Shown here one piece after another: positions 16,820 to 27,438 of a stretch of 64,000 bases of DNA. Where the stretch lies: contig NZ_CP113529.1 in assembly GCF_026723865.1 (NCBI RefSeq), positions 5,828,001-5,892,000 of the forward strand, in the 5' to 3' direction. The position numbers and the translations under genes were made by a program. Origin of the DNA: Mycobacterium sp. Aquia_216 (GTDB lineage Bacteria > Actinomycetota > Actinomycetes > Mycobacteriales > Mycobacteriaceae). A model generated the notes under the pieces. It did no database searches and was not told where the DNA came from. It saw only the letters and a program-made list of their open reading frames with translations. How positions within the stretch are numbered: position 1 is the stretch's first letter; each line of letters starts with the position of its first letter.

Positions 16820-18069
16820 TAGGAATTAACCGCGCTCTTTCCCGTGTAGTCGACCTGCCAGTGCTTGATGCCGTTGAGCCACCCTGACCGTAGTCGCTCG
16901 GGCTCGCCAACCGACTTGATGTCCGGCATCTGGTCGGCGACCGCGTTGAAGATGAGGTTGATGGTCATGCGGGCCAGGTTCGCGCCGATGCAGTAGTGGG
17001 CGCCGGTGCCGCCGAAACCGACGTGCGGATTCGGGTCGCGCAGGATGTTGAAGGTGTGCGGGTCCTCGAAGACCTCTTCGTCGAAGTTGGCCGAGCGGTA
17101 GGACATCACGGCCCGCTGGCCCTGCTTGATCAACACGCCACCCAACTCGATGTCCTCGTTGGCGGTGCGCTGGAATGCCGATACCGGGGTGGCCCATCGG
17201 ATGATCTCGTCGGCGGTGGTGGCCGGGCGCTCCCTCTTGAAGAGCTCCCACTGATCGGGGTTGTTCGCGAACGCGATCATGCCGTGGGTGATCGAGTTAC
17301 GCGTGGTCTCGTTGCCCGCCACCGCGAGCATCACCACGAAGAAGCCGAACTCGTCGTCGGAGAGCTTCTCCCCCTCGATGTCGGCCTGGATGAGGGTGGT
17401 GACGATGTCGTCGGTGGGGTTCTTGCCCCGCTCCTCGGCCATGGCCATGGCGTACGCAATCAGTTCCATCGACGACTGCGCGGGATCGACGGTGGCGTAC
17501 TCGGGGTCGGTGCCGCCGGTCATCTCGTTGGACCAGCGGAAGAGCTTGTCGCGATCCTCCTGGGGAACACCGAGCAGGCCCGCGATGGCTTGTAGCGGCA
17601 GCTCGCACGACACCTGCTCGACGAAGTCGCCGGTCCCCTCGGTCGCCGCGGTCTTGGCGATGTTTTCGGCGCGCTGGGCCAGTTCGGCTTCCAGCCGGCC
17701 GATGGCCCGTGGGGTGAACCCGCGGGAGATGATCTTGCGCAGCCGGGTGTGGTGGGGCGCGTCCATGTTCAGCATGACGCTGCGCTGCAACTCGACCTGC
17801 TCGCGCTTCATCTCCGGCGGCCAGGTCGGGATGGCACCGTTCAGCCAGCTCGAGAAGACGTCGCTGCGGCGCGATACCTCCTTGACGTCGGCGTGCTTGG
17901 TGACGATCCAGTAGCCGTTGTCCTCGAAGCCGCCCGAGCCGCCCGGGATGTCGACCCAGTGGATCGGCTCCGCCTTGCGCAGCTGGGCAAGCTCCTCGAC
18001 GGGCAGCCCGGCGAGGTTGACGTCGGGGTCAAGGAAGTCGAAGTCGGAGGGAATGTTGGCGGGTGCCAT
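16819..18069 (-). CDS. cyp125: cytochrome P450 steroid C26/27-monooxygenase
   Basis: This 416-aa P450 oxidises the terminal methyl of cholesterol or cholestenone, the first step of side-chain removal. The I-helix motif is AGNETTRNS. The ExxR region precedes WATPVSAFQRTA. The haem loop HVGFGGTGAHYCIGANLAR carries the Cys ligand. The sequence is very close to the M. tuberculosis enzyme from about residue 20 onward, with a shorter N-terminus. It is the first gene of the operon cyp125-chsE1-chsE2-chsH2-chsH1-ltp2, with a KstR site 18 bp upstream. Confidence 0.97.
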   Translation of the reverse strand: MAPANIPSDFDFLDPDVNLAGLPVEELAQLRKAEPIHWVDIPGGSGGFEDNGYWIVTKHADVKEVSRRSDVFSSWLNGAIPTWPPEMKREQVELQRSVMLNMDAPHHTRLRKIISRGFTPRAIGRLEAELAQRAENIAKTAATEGTGDFVEQVSCELPLQAIAGLLGVPQEDRDKLFRWSNEMTGGTDPEYATVDPAQSSMELIAYAMAMAEERGKNPTDDIVTTLIQADIEGEKLSDDEFGFFVVMLAVAGNETTRNSITHGMIAFANNPDQWELFKRERPATTADEIIRWATPVSAFQRTANEDIELGGVLIKQGQRAVMSYRSANFDEEVFEDPHTFNILRDPNPHVGFGGTGAHYCIGANLARMTINLIFNAVADQMPDIKSVGEPERLRSGWLNGIKHWQVDYTGKSAVNS

Positions 18070-18087
18070 GTGTATGCGCTCCTCAAT

Positions 18088-18101
18088 TGCAACGTGTTCT
18101 A
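18088..18101. promoter_or_regulatory. KstR operator upstream of cyp125
   Basis: TGCAACGTGTTCTA matches the KstR motif at all fixed positions and lies 18 bp before the cyp125 ATG. A second site for fadA5 lies 65 bp away, so this divergent region carries two operators. Confidence 0.9.
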
Positions 18102-18166
18102 GTGCCAGTAAAACACGGCTCCTGCGCAGATAAAAGGCAGGTCACCATCCTCGCTTGTCAGAGTAA

Positions 18167-18180
18167 TGAAACGTGTTCTA
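18167..18180. promoter_or_regulatory. KstR operator upstream of fadA5
   Basis: TGAAACGTGTTCTA matches the KstR motif fully and ends 10 bp before the fadA5 ATG. The short leader again suggests a leaderless or nearly leaderless transcript. Confidence 0.9.
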
Positions 18181-18181
18181 G

Positions 18182-19354
<1,173 letters not shown>

Positions 19355-19362
19355 CATCGGCA

Positions 19363-19749
19363 GTGCTCGTCCCCGAGGAGAACCGCATCGCCGCGGCGCA
19401 GGCATACATCGACGCCCTTGTCAGCCATGTCGGCGACACGGTTCCGTTCGCGGTCGGGTGCACCCGGACCGAGCAGGGTATCAAGAACGGCTTTTCCGGA
19501 AACCACTTGCGGCGCAGCCTCAATCGCGGACCCCAGTACCGATTGCTCGCGGAGACGACACCGCCGGACTATTCCATCGCCGGCGACGAGGTGCATGCCA
19601 CTTACCAGGTGCTGACCAAGGCGGCGCTCGGCGGCCGGCGCCTGGCCGCGCGGGTTGACGAAACGTTCGTGATCCCCGCCGAAAGTCCAAGCGGCCAAGC
19701 AGAAATCCACCACATCACGGTCCGGTTTCACCCCTTCATTCAGCGCTAG
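19363..19749 (+). CDS. small protein between fadA5 and ddn, possibly DUF8021/NTF2-like
   Basis: This 128-aa protein starts at a GTG 8 bp after fadA5. The sequence AAAQAYIDALVSHVGDTVPF, then GCTRTEQGIKNGFSG, resembles the start of DUF8021-type NTF2-fold proteins, in which a conserved helix and an R-x-E-x-G turn line a small cavity. It has no signal peptide or membrane segment. The pattern suits a ligand-binding or dehydratase-like protein acting with FadA5 or Ddn, but the function is unknown. A cotranscribed position under the fadA5 KstR site is inferred from spacing. Confidence 0.6.
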   Translation: MLVPEENRIAAAQAYIDALVSHVGDTVPFAVGCTRTEQGIKNGFSGNHLRRSLNRGPQYRLLAETTPPDYSIAGDEVHATYQVLTKAALGGRRLAARVDETFVIPAESPSGQAEIHHITVRFHPFIQR

Positions 19750-20211
<462 letters not shown>

Positions 20212-20218
20212 CGGCGAA

Positions 20219-21736
20219 TCAGATACGCAGCAGGCCCGACAACCTGCCGAGCCGGTCCAGACTTGCGCTGTTGAGACCGGTCAGACGAACAGATTTGCCC
20301 CGGGACCGGTATTTGTGACGAATCGTGTCGAGGGCAGCCACCGAGGACGCGTCCCATACCACCGCGCCCGACATATCGATCACCACGTCGTCGGGGTCAT
20401 TCGCGTAATCGAATTGGTGGACAAGATCATTGCTCGACGCGAAGAAGAGTTCGCCGTGCACGCGGTAGGTGCGAGTGCCGGCATCGGAATCCCCGCGCCC
20501 GGAGGTGGGCTCGACCGACGTGAAGTGGGCGACGCGGCGGACGAAGGCCACAACGGCGGTAAGCACTCCCAACGACACTCCGACGGCCAGATTACTGGTG
20601 GCCACCGTGCCGGCGACGGTGATGGCCATGATGAGGATTTCGCTGCCCGGCAAGACTTTCAGTGTGCGGGGGGAGATGCTGTGCCAGTCGAAAGTGGCCG
20701 CCGATACGACGACCATGACCGCTACCAAGGCGGCCATCGGTATCCGGCCGACCACATCTCCCAGCGAGACCACCAGCACGAAGACGAATATCCCGGTCAA
20801 CAAGGTGGACAGTCGAGTTCGTGCACCGGCGACCTTGACGTTCATCATCGTCTGGCCGATCACGGCACACCCGCCCATACCGCCGAAGATTCCGGTGATC
20901 ACGTTAGCCATCCCTTGGCCCCAGGCTTCGCGTGTCTTGTTCGACGGGCTGTCCGTGATGTCGTCGACGAGTTTTGCGGTCATCAGTGATTCGAGGAGTC
21001 CGACTAGCGCCGCGCCGAACGCGTAGGGCGCGACGGTCTTCAGCGTTCCAAGTGTCAAAGGAACATGGGGCAAGCCGGGCAGCGGCAGCGAATTCGGCAG
21101 TGCGCCTTGATCACCCACGTCAGGAACATGCCAGCCAAACAGCATCACCGCTGCGGTGAGCAACAGCACGACCACCAGCGGTGCCGGCACAGCGGTGGTC
21201 AGCTTCGGCAGCGTGACCATCACGAGAATGCCGACCAACGTGAGCGGATAGACCAGCCACGGCACGCCGAACAGATGTGGTAATTGCGATACGAGAACGA
21301 GAATGGCGAGCGCGTTGACGAACCCGGTCATCACGCTGCGGGGGATGAACCGGATGAGCTTGGCGACGCCGGCGAACGCGAGGGCCATCTGGATGATGCC
21401 CGCGAGGATGATCGTGGCCACCAAGTAACCCACTCCGTGATCGCGGGCGACGGGAGCGACCACCAATGCGACCGCGGCGGTGGCGGCAGAGATCATCGCG
21501 GGCCGGCCGCCGGCGAACGCGATGGTGACGGCCATGGTGACCGAGGAGAACAACCCCACCCGCGGATCGACGCCGGCGATGACTGAGAACGCGATCGCTT
21601 CTGGAATCAGCGCGAGCGCGACGACGAGACCGGCAAGCACCTCGGTGCGCAGCATGGTCGTGGACAGCAGCGGGTAGCCGGATGACCTGGCGACACCCGC
21701 GGCGCGCAGACGAAGGCCGGGCATAGTGATACTCAT
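20219..21736 (-). CDS. SulP-family anion permease with STAS domain
   Basis: This 505-aa SLC26/SulP transporter has about ten hydrophobic segments between residues 25 and 385, starting EVLAGLVVALALIPEAIAFS, the family signature. A C-terminal STAS domain (about 400-505) contains VVIDMSGAVVWDASSVAALD. The likely cargo is sulfate, bicarbonate or another small anion. I chose ATG 21736; the frame remains open far upstream but there overlaps the ABC ATPase gene. It is the last gene of the minus-strand run SBP, permease, ATPase, SulP, which favours sulfate or a sulfur anion. Confidence 0.9.
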   Translation of the reverse strand: MSITMPGLRLRAAGVARSSGYPLLSTTMLRTEVLAGLVVALALIPEAIAFSVIAGVDPRVGLFSSVTMAVTIAFAGGRPAMISAATAAVALVVAPVARDHGVGYLVATIILAGIIQMALAFAGVAKLIRFIPRSVMTGFVNALAILVLVSQLPHLFGVPWLVYPLTLVGILVMVTLPKLTTAVPAPLVVVLLLTAAVMLFGWHVPDVGDQGALPNSLPLPGLPHVPLTLGTLKTVAPYAFGAALVGLLESLMTAKLVDDITDSPSNKTREAWGQGMANVITGIFGGMGGCAVIGQTMMNVKVAGARTRLSTLLTGIFVFVLVVSLGDVVGRIPMAALVAVMVVVSAATFDWHSISPRTLKVLPGSEILIMAITVAGTVATSNLAVGVSLGVLTAVVAFVRRVAHFTSVEPTSGRGDSDAGTRTYRVHGELFFASSNDLVHQFDYANDPDDVVIDMSGAVVWDASSVAALDTIRHKYRSRGKSVRLTGLNSASLDRLGRLSGLLRI

Positions 21737-21798
21737 CGAATCTCCTTGATGGGGAAGCGGTTTAGCTATTGGTCGAAGACTGGCGCGGTGGCGATCAA

Positions 21799-22554
21799 TT
21801 ACGCCGTTTCGGCCTGACGGTGTCCGAGGAACTCGAGGATGGCGCGGCGCCGTTGCTGATAAGGTTCTTCGAACTGGGCCTCGGCGTTGCGTGGCGTGTC
21901 GATGATGACGATGTCGGCGACGGTCGCCGGCCGATGGCTCAGCAACACCACCCGGTCGGCGAGCAGCAGCGCTTCGTCGACATCGTGCGTGACAAACAGG
22001 ATGGTCATCTTCTGGGTCTCCCAGACGGACATCAGCAGCCCCTGCATCTCGCGCCGGGTCTGTGCGTCCAGTGCGCCGAAAGGCTCGTCCATCAGCATCA
22101 CCCGTGGCTCGCAGGCCAGAGTTCGCGCCAATTGCACGCGCTGGCGCATGCCCCCCGAGAGCTGGCTGGGCAGGTGGTCGAGGTAAGCGGCCAGCCCAAC
22201 TTGTTCCAATCGTGCGGTTGCCGCCGCCTTGAGTTCCTTGCCGCGAAGACCCCGGAGTTTGAGCGGATACTGCACGTTCTTCAGTGCGGTGCGCCAGGGA
22301 AACAGTGCGTCCTCTTGGAACACCATCGCGCATTGGGCCGCATTGCCGGTGACCGGTGCGCCGTCTACCGTGGCCGTGCCGCTGATCGGCGTGAGCAACC
22401 CGGCCAGTGCGCGCAAGACGGTCGACTTGCCGCATCCCGAAGGGCCCAGAAAGACGACCACCTCGCCGGGGCGCACGGTCAGGGAGATGTTGGCGGCGAC
22501 AACACCGTTGAAGCCGACTTTCAACTCCTCGAGAGTGACTGCGCCCGTGCTCAT
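21799..22554 (-). CDS. ABC transporter ATP-binding protein, nitrate/sulfonate/taurine type
   Basis: This 251-aa ATPase has Walker A GPSGCGKST, Q-loop FQEDALFPW, signature LSGGMRQR, Walker B VMLMDEPFGALD and the His switch TH. It resembles SsuB/TauB. The ATG overlaps the permease stop by 4 bp (ATGA). It energises the permease at 22551-23432, with the lipoprotein at 23475-24974 as binding protein. Confidence 0.93.
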   Translation of the reverse strand: MSTGAVTLEELKVGFNGVVAANISLTVRPGEVVVFLGPSGCGKSTVLRALAGLLTPISGTATVDGAPVTGNAAQCAMVFQEDALFPWRTALKNVQYPLKLRGLRGKELKAAATARLEQVGLAAYLDHLPSQLSGGMRQRVQLARTLACEPRVMLMDEPFGALDAQTRREMQGLLMSVWETQKMTILFVTHDVDEALLLADRVVLLSHRPATVADIVIIDTPRNAEAQFEEPYQQRRRAILEFLGHRQAETA

Positions 22555-23432
22555 CCGGTGGCTCTCGGCAGCCAGTGATTCACCCGGCGACCCATGCGCT
22601 CGACAAGCCACGCGGTGATAAGACCAAGAGCGCCAATGGAAATCATGCCGACCACGACACCCGAATAGTCGAGCAAGCCGTACGACTGCCACGTGTAGTA
22701 GCCGATGCCGAACTGTCCGGAAATCATCTCCGCACTGACGACGCAGATCCAGGCGACACCCATGGCCACCGACAGCCCGGCGAAGATCCCCGGCAAGGCG
22801 CCCGGCAGTACGACGTGAAACAGCAGCGATACGCGGCCGGCTCCCATGGTCCTGGCGGCGTCCTCCCACACCTTGGGCAGTGCATCCGTCGCGTGAATTG
22901 TGCTGACCACAACCGGAAAGAACGCGGCGAAGAAGGTGATGAAGACGATCCCCTGCTCGCTGGAGGGAAACAGCAGTATCGTCAACGGCACCAGTGCGAT
23001 CGCGGGGATGGGCCGGATCAGCTCGATGAACGGCCGCAGCGCCATTCTCGCGATGCCCGAGCGGCCCACCAGGATTCCCAGCCCGATGCCGATCACCGCC
23101 GCCAGGCCGAAGCCGAGCAGTATTCGTTGCAAGCTCGCCAATAGGTCGTCATAGTAGGTGCCGCTGCTCACCCGGGCGAGCAACGCCTCCAGCACGGTCG
23201 CCGGGGCCGGCATCCGGTTGAACCGCAACCAGGCGACGACGTTATGGGCGGTCAGCAAGTGCCACATCGCGACAAAGGTGGCGATGGGGATCATCGGCAG
23301 CACCACCGCGGCCGCGCGCCGCCGGACCGCGTGGGGCACGCGGACAATCGACCGCTGCGGTCCCGGCTTTGCCTTCCAACCGGCCGGAACCGAAAGCTTT
23401 GGTAAAGCGGGTGCGGTCATGGTCTGAGTCAT
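22551..23432 (-). CDS. ABC transporter permease, nitrate/sulfonate/taurine type
   Basis: This 293-aa integral membrane protein has about six segments and the inner-membrane coupling loop AARTMGAGRVSLLFHVVLPGALPGIFAGL (EAA motif). It is SsuC/TauC-like. A second possible ATG lies four codons in. It is located 42 bp after the binding-protein gene and is translationally coupled to the ATPase. The substrate is unknown; the neighbouring sulfatase and formylglycine enzyme favour an organosulfur compound or sulfate ester. Confidence 0.92.
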   Translation of the reverse strand: MTQTMTAPALPKLSVPAGWKAKPGPQRSIVRVPHAVRRRAAAVVLPMIPIATFVAMWHLLTAHNVVAWLRFNRMPAPATVLEALLARVSSGTYYDDLLASLQRILLGFGLAAVIGIGLGILVGRSGIARMALRPFIELIRPIPAIALVPLTILLFPSSEQGIVFITFFAAFFPVVVSTIHATDALPKVWEDAARTMGAGRVSLLFHVVLPGALPGIFAGLSVAMGVAWICVVSAEMISGQFGIGYYTWQSYGLLDYSGVVVGMISIGALGLITAWLVERMGRRVNHWLPRATG

Positions 23433-23474
23433 GGATTTCCTTTCCGTGAGGGGAAGTTCGGGTGTGGTGGCGGG

Positions 23475-24974
23475 CTAGCCGGTGGCAAGGGACCTGGCCA
23501 CGGCGGCCGGGTAAGTGATGGCACTGGACTGCGGGTGTTGTCGCCGGTACACGCTGGCACCCTCCGCGGTGGCGAATGGCTTGTACCGCTGAATCGGTGG
23601 TGCTACTGGGTCGTACAGCCAGACCGCATGATCGGCGAAGATCCTGACAGCCGTGAAGGTGTCCGGCACGTACGACACCCGCACCGATTTCGTGCCGGCA
23701 ACCCGGCGAAGCAGGCAGGTCGGAGTCGCAGCTGCCGTCGTCTGGACGGCGCCCCGCACCCACAGTTCGGACGCCTGGGCCGGATCATCGACCGGCTGCT
23801 GACACAGGTCGTCGATCCCGCTCAACGCTGTCGGGTTGGCGACTTCGTCACGGCGACGCTCGTAGTCGGTGCCGGACAGTTGCCGCAGGTAACTGTCATT
23901 GACGAAGGTGCTGATCTCGAAGTCCCGATTCACCGAACCGCGAGCCACCAGAAAGTCCTTGATCTGCTGGAAGGCCGCTAAGAACTGCTTTTTCAGCGTC
24001 ATGTCGAACGTCACTAGTCCGTTGGGGCCGTTGTAGAGATAAACCACCTCGGGTTCGATCCCGGTGAGTTCACCGACTCGCAAAGCGGCCTTCAACGGGT
24101 TGGCGATGATGTAGTCGGTCGTGGCCTTCATCGCACGCATGAACGCGGCCATCACTTCCGGCTGGCTATCGGCGAATTGCCGCCGCACGACGACGCCGTG
24201 GAAAGTAGGTACTTCATTGTCGCCGCCGTCGTAGAGCAGTCTGCCCTGATTGCGGTAGATCACCAGTTGCGGCCAGGGAACGAACTGTGCCAGCGCGTCG
24301 ACCTGCTTGCCGTCGATAGCCGATGCGCCGACCGACGGATCCTGGTTCACGATGTGCACGGAATTCTTGACGATCCCGTTGCGCTGCAGCGCCGTTGAGA
24401 ACATTCCGTCACCCGCCGATCCGAGGCTGGTAGACGCCTTGCGCCCCACCAGGTCGGCAAGCGTGTGCGCCGTGGAATCCGAGCGGACGACAACCTGATT
24501 CAACGATCCGCGCAAGTTGTAGCCGGTGACGGCGATCATTTCCGTGGCGGCGTCGCTGTACTTCTTCGTCTTGGACCCGTTGGTGAGCAGCGGGTAGTCG
24601 CCCATCGACCCGATGTCGACGTGGGTCGCGATCATCTGCGCGGTAAGCGGTGCGCCGGAAGCGAAGTCTTGCCAGACGACGCGGTACTTCTTGTGGTTAC
24701 TTGCGCCCAGCGCCTTGAGAGCATTCTCGAAATCGCCGCGGTCGCGCAGCAGTGTTCCGGCGTTGACGGTGTTGATGGTCTTCGACTGGTAGCCAACATT
24801 AACGACGACAGTGGGCTCGCCGAGTAACCCGCAGCCTGCGAGTAGTTGGGTGGCGCCGACCGCCACGGCAAACAGCAGCGCCATCGACCGAACGCGCCAT
24901 TTCGGCCGCGGGCCGACGGCCCGGCGGAACAACGAGGTTGCTCCCTGCGGGGCACTGATGGCGACGTCGTACAT
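23475..24974 (-). CDS. ABC transporter substrate-binding lipoprotein with extra C-terminal domain
   Basis: This 499-aa protein is longer than usual SsuA/TauA proteins (about 330 aa). A basic N-terminus and hydrophobic segment end in the lipobox LLAGC with Cys48. Residues about 55-370 are the periplasmic-binding fold ([46 protein letters not shown]). Residues about 400-499 form an added domain with [22 protein letters not shown] and [14 protein letters not shown], perhaps NosL-like; this is tentative. The 5' region contains two copies of GTTACGCCA shared with the sulfatase cluster. Confidence 0.85.
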   Translation of the reverse strand: MYDVAISAPQGATSLFRRAVGPRPKWRVRSMALLFAVAVGATQLLAGCGLLGEPTVVVNVGYQSKTINTVNAGTLLRDRGDFENALKALGASNHKKYRVVWQDFASGAPLTAQMIATHVDIGSMGDYPLLTNGSKTKKYSDAATEMIAVTGYNLRGSLNQVVVRSDSTAHTLADLVGRKASTSLGSAGDGMFSTALQRNGIVKNSVHIVNQDPSVGASAIDGKQVDALAQFVPWPQLVIYRNQGRLLYDGGDNEVPTFHGVVVRRQFADSQPEVMAAFMRAMKATTDYIIANPLKAALRVGELTGIEPEVVYLYNGPNGLVTFDMTLKKQFLAAFQQIKDFLVARGSVNRDFEISTFVNDSYLRQLSGTDYERRRDEVANPTALSGIDDLCQQPVDDPAQASELWVRGAVQTTAAATPTCLLRRVAGTKSVRVSYVPDTFTAVRIFADHAVWLYDPVAPPIQRYKPFATAEGASVYRRQHPQSSAITYPAAVARSLATG

Positions 24975-25029
24975 ACCGACCAGGGTCGGTGTCTTCTGTT
25001 ACCTCGCTGTCATCCGAGGTTGCGGAGCA

Positions 25030-25038
25030 GTTACGCCA
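25030..25038. promoter_or_regulatory. GTTACGCCA motif, copy 1 (upstream of the ABC transporter)
   Basis: GTTACGCCA lies 55 bp upstream of the binding-protein start. The same 9-mer occurs at 25151, 28288 and, inverted, 29311, always at a 5' end of a sulfur-cluster transcript. It is a candidate operator; the regulator is unproven. Confidence 0.45.
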
Positions 25039-25150
25039 TGGGGCGGTCACCAGCGGCGGTGGTCAACGCGGCGACGGAGCGCGTCCCGCCAGCAAGCACA
25101 CGCAGGCCATCTGACGCGAGCAGTTTCGGCACGGCGGAAGTGAAGACTCC

Positions 25151-25160
25151 GTTACGCCAC
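25151..25160. promoter_or_regulatory. GTTACGCCAC motif, copy 2
   Basis: GTTACGCCAC lies in the divergent gap between the ABC binding protein and the DUF202 genes, 18 bp before the ATG at 25179. It could serve either direction. Confidence 0.45.
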
Positions 25161-25178
25161 CAGCGACTCCGTAGCGAA

Positions 25179-25598
25179 ATGTCCTCGCGTGGGGAAACGC
25201 TGGTGGGTGTGGAGATAGCGAACTCAACAACGCCGACTTCTGCGCCGGTCGACGCGCGGCCCGGCGAGCCCGATTATCGGTTCACCCTGGCCAACGAACG
25301 CACATTCCTGGCCTGGCAGCGCACCTCGCTCGGGTTGCTGGCCGCGTCCGTGGCTGTCGTGCAATTCATGCCTCAGTTGCCGGTCCCTGGCATGCGCCAC
25401 GCGCTGGGCGTGATGGTCGGCATGCTCGCAGTGCTGACGGCGGCGACCGGTCTGGGCCGGTGGACACAGGCTGATCGGGCCATCCGCCGGGGCCGGCCCC
25501 TGCCGCGGTTCACCGCTCCGATCTGGCTGGCGTGGGGTTTGGTCACGATCGGGATGGTGACGGTGTCGTTGACGCTCGTGGCCGCCGCGAACAGCTGA
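25179..25598 (+). CDS. DUF202 membrane protein 1
   Basis: This is a 139-aa protein from ATG 25179, though GTG codons at 25203 or 25209 are possible starts. The signature [24 protein letters not shown] leads into the first of three membrane segments, followed by [20 protein letters not shown] and [23 protein letters not shown]. It matches the DUF202/YidH family of small inner-membrane proteins of unknown function. The stop overlaps the next start (TGATG), giving a translationally coupled pair. It is divergent from the ABC transporter. Confidence 0.85.
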   Translation: MSSRGETLVGVEIANSTTPTSAPVDARPGEPDYRFTLANERTFLAWQRTSLGLLAASVAVVQFMPQLPVPGMRHALGVMVGMLAVLTAATGLGRWTQADRAIRRGRPLPRFTAPIWLAWGLVTIGMVTVSLTLVAAANS

Positions 25599-25942
25599 TG
25601 CCCCGCGAAGAGGTGACCCGAGACCCGGGCTTGCAGCCCGAGCGGACTGCGCTCGCGTGGACACGTACGGCATTGGCCGGATCGACGGCGGGCGCGGTGA
25701 TTGTGCTGCGGGACCGCGACGTTGCCAGTCTCTTGCATAGCCCGGCTCGTCTTTGTATCGGCGGCACGGCCATCGTGGTTGCCCTGTGTACGTTCGGCCT
25801 CGGGTGGCGCCGTCGCCGACAGTTAGCGGCGCAGTCCCATCCACCAGCCGCTCCCGCTCGACGGGACATCATCGGCGTCGCAGTTGCGGTGACCTTGTTG
25901 TCAACGCTGGTCTTGCTGTACCTGTTGATTGCGTTGAGCTGA
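25598..25942 (+). CDS. DUF202 membrane protein 2
   Basis: This 114-aa protein is coupled to the preceding gene by a one-base stop/start overlap. The short signature LQPERTALAWTRTALAGSTAG is that of a second DUF202 variant. Three hydrophobic segments follow, at about 26-40, 52-68 and 90-112. Tandem DUF202 pairs of this kind occur in actinobacteria and probably form a heteromeric membrane complex; this is inference. A strong hairpin terminator follows at 25979. Confidence 0.85.
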   Translation: MPREEVTRDPGLQPERTALAWTRTALAGSTAGAVIVLRDRDVASLLHSPARLCIGGTAIVVALCTFGLGWRRRRQLAAQSHPPAAPARRDIIGVAVAVTLLSTLVLLYLLIALS

Positions 25943-25978
25943 GTGTAAAGGCTTCGGCACCAGAGGTTTTCGAAAGCC

Positions 25979-26008
25979 GGCGCCGCCCCCGTCGCTGGGG
26001 GCGGCGCC
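25979..26008. terminator. bidirectional hairpin terminator
   Basis: A perfect 12-bp stem (GGCGCCGCCCCC with GGGGGCGGCGCC) encloses a 6-base loop. It sits between the convergent DUF202 and sulfatase genes, 36 bp and 8 bp from their stops. There is no long T tract, as is usual for mycobacterial terminators. Confidence 0.8.
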
Positions 26009-26016
26009 ATTGCTCA

Positions 26017-27369
26017 TTACTGGCAACGCGTCGGAACGAAGTCGATCGGTGCGCCTGCCGGGATCAACTCCTCGGTTTCGACGCTTTCCTCGAATTGGCG
26101 GATGAGGCGCCTGGCATGTTGCATCACCCACCAACGCACGAAGGTCTGGTTGACCGCTTCGCGCTCCTTCGGATCTTCGAGCAGATTGATGATCCGGGCG
26201 AACCCGAGTGGGATCTCGGGGTCATGGAAGTGCTGCTGCCGTTTGAAGCTGATCTTGAACTGTGACCACTTGACCGCATGCAGTTCCTCGTTGAGCCACA
26301 CCATGCAGCCTTCGCGCTTGGATTCCTCTGCCCCGCCGAAGAATTCACGCTGATCGATGCCATCGATGATGCGGTCGGTCGGGGGTTGGCAGCCCGCCCA
26401 TTTCAGCAGTGTCGGGAACATATCGGTAACGTGCACCATCTCGTTGCTCTCTCGGGGTGGGACATTTCCGGGCCACCGGATCAGGCACGGCGTGCGAATT
26501 CCGCCCTCCGCGGAGGAAAAATACGAACCGTCGAAGAAGCCCGCGGTGCCACGGCCCAGCAGGTGGTCTTCGGGACCGTTGTCCCCGGCGAAGATCACGA
26601 TGGTGTTGTCGTCGACACCCAGTTCGGTCAGTGTGTCCAGGATGCTCCCGAAGTCGTGGTCCAGCATCAGCAGGGAATCACCCCAGTCACCGTTGGTGCT
26701 CTTTCCCTTGAACTCCTCGCGGACCTCCATCGGAAAATGCATCAACGAGTGATTGTGATAGAGGTAGAACGGCTTACCCGCATCCACGCTCCGCTTCATG
26801 AAAGCCTTTGCTCGCCGGTCATATTCGCCGTCGACTTGGCCTTTGAGCTTGACGGTCAACTGTTGGTCGGTGGTGCGAACGCCACCTTCCTTGGTGCCGT
26901 CGTACATGTACGAATAGCCGTCTCGCTCACCGTCGTACCACGGGTCGTCGGGCCACAGACATTCGTCGTAAGTGCGTGCCGGACCATACCATTCGTCGAA
27001 TCCGTGGTCGGTGGGCCAACGGCCGTCCTCCGCGCCGATGTGCCACTTGCCGAAGCATGCCGTCGCATAACCAGCCTCGGAGAGGATGTCACCCATCGTG
27101 CGTTCCCACGCGACAATGCCACCGTCATTGCCCCCCAACGCGATCGTGTGATTGCCCGAGCGGATTGGGTAGCGCCCAGTCATCAGCGCCGAACGGGTTG
27201 GCGTGCACTGGGGTTCGACGACGAAGTGCGACAGCTTGAGGGCTTCACCCGCGAACCTGTCGATGCGTGCGGTATCGGCGCCGCGCAACATCCCGCCACC
27301 GAAGCAGCCCAATTCACCGAGCCCCAGGTTGTCGACGTGAAAGTACACGATATTGGGTTGTTCGGGCAT
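26017..27369 (-). CDS. arylsulfatase-type sulfatase (formylglycine class)
   Basis: This 450-aa type I sulfatase hydrolyses sulfate esters. The formylglycine motif C-x-P-x-R is C55-T-P-T-R in VEPQCTPTRSALMTGRYP. Metal residues are expected in NIVYFHVDNLG and in FAGDNGPEDH. No signal peptide is visible, so it acts in the cytosol, matching a cytosolic maturase encoded upstream at 28378. I chose ATG 27369, preceded by AAAGG; a TTG 18 bp upstream is less likely. It is last in the run formylglycine enzyme, GntR, sulfatase. The natural substrate is unknown. Confidence 0.92.
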   Translation of the reverse strand: MPEQPNIVYFHVDNLGLGELGCFGGGMLRGADTARIDRFAGEALKLSHFVVEPQCTPTRSALMTGRYPIRSGNHTIALGGNDGGIVAWERTMGDILSEAGYATACFGKWHIGAEDGRWPTDHGFDEWYGPARTYDECLWPDDPWYDGERDGYSYMYDGTKEGGVRTTDQQLTVKLKGQVDGEYDRRAKAFMKRSVDAGKPFYLYHNHSLMHFPMEVREEFKGKSTNGDWGDSLLMLDHDFGSILDTLTELGVDDNTIVIFAGDNGPEDHLLGRGTAGFFDGSYFSSAEGGIRTPCLIRWPGNVPPRESNEMVHVTDMFPTLLKWAGCQPPTDRIIDGIDQREFFGGAEESKREGCMVWLNEELHAVKWSQFKISFKRQQHFHDPEIPLGFARIINLLEDPKEREAVNQTFVRWWVMQHARRLIRQFEESVETEELIPAGAPIDFVPTRCQ

Positions 27370-27438
27370 GGTTGTATTACCTTTCAATCGATATCGGATG
27401 ATCGTCGCGAATGAAAACGTGATGGTGCAGATCGCCGG

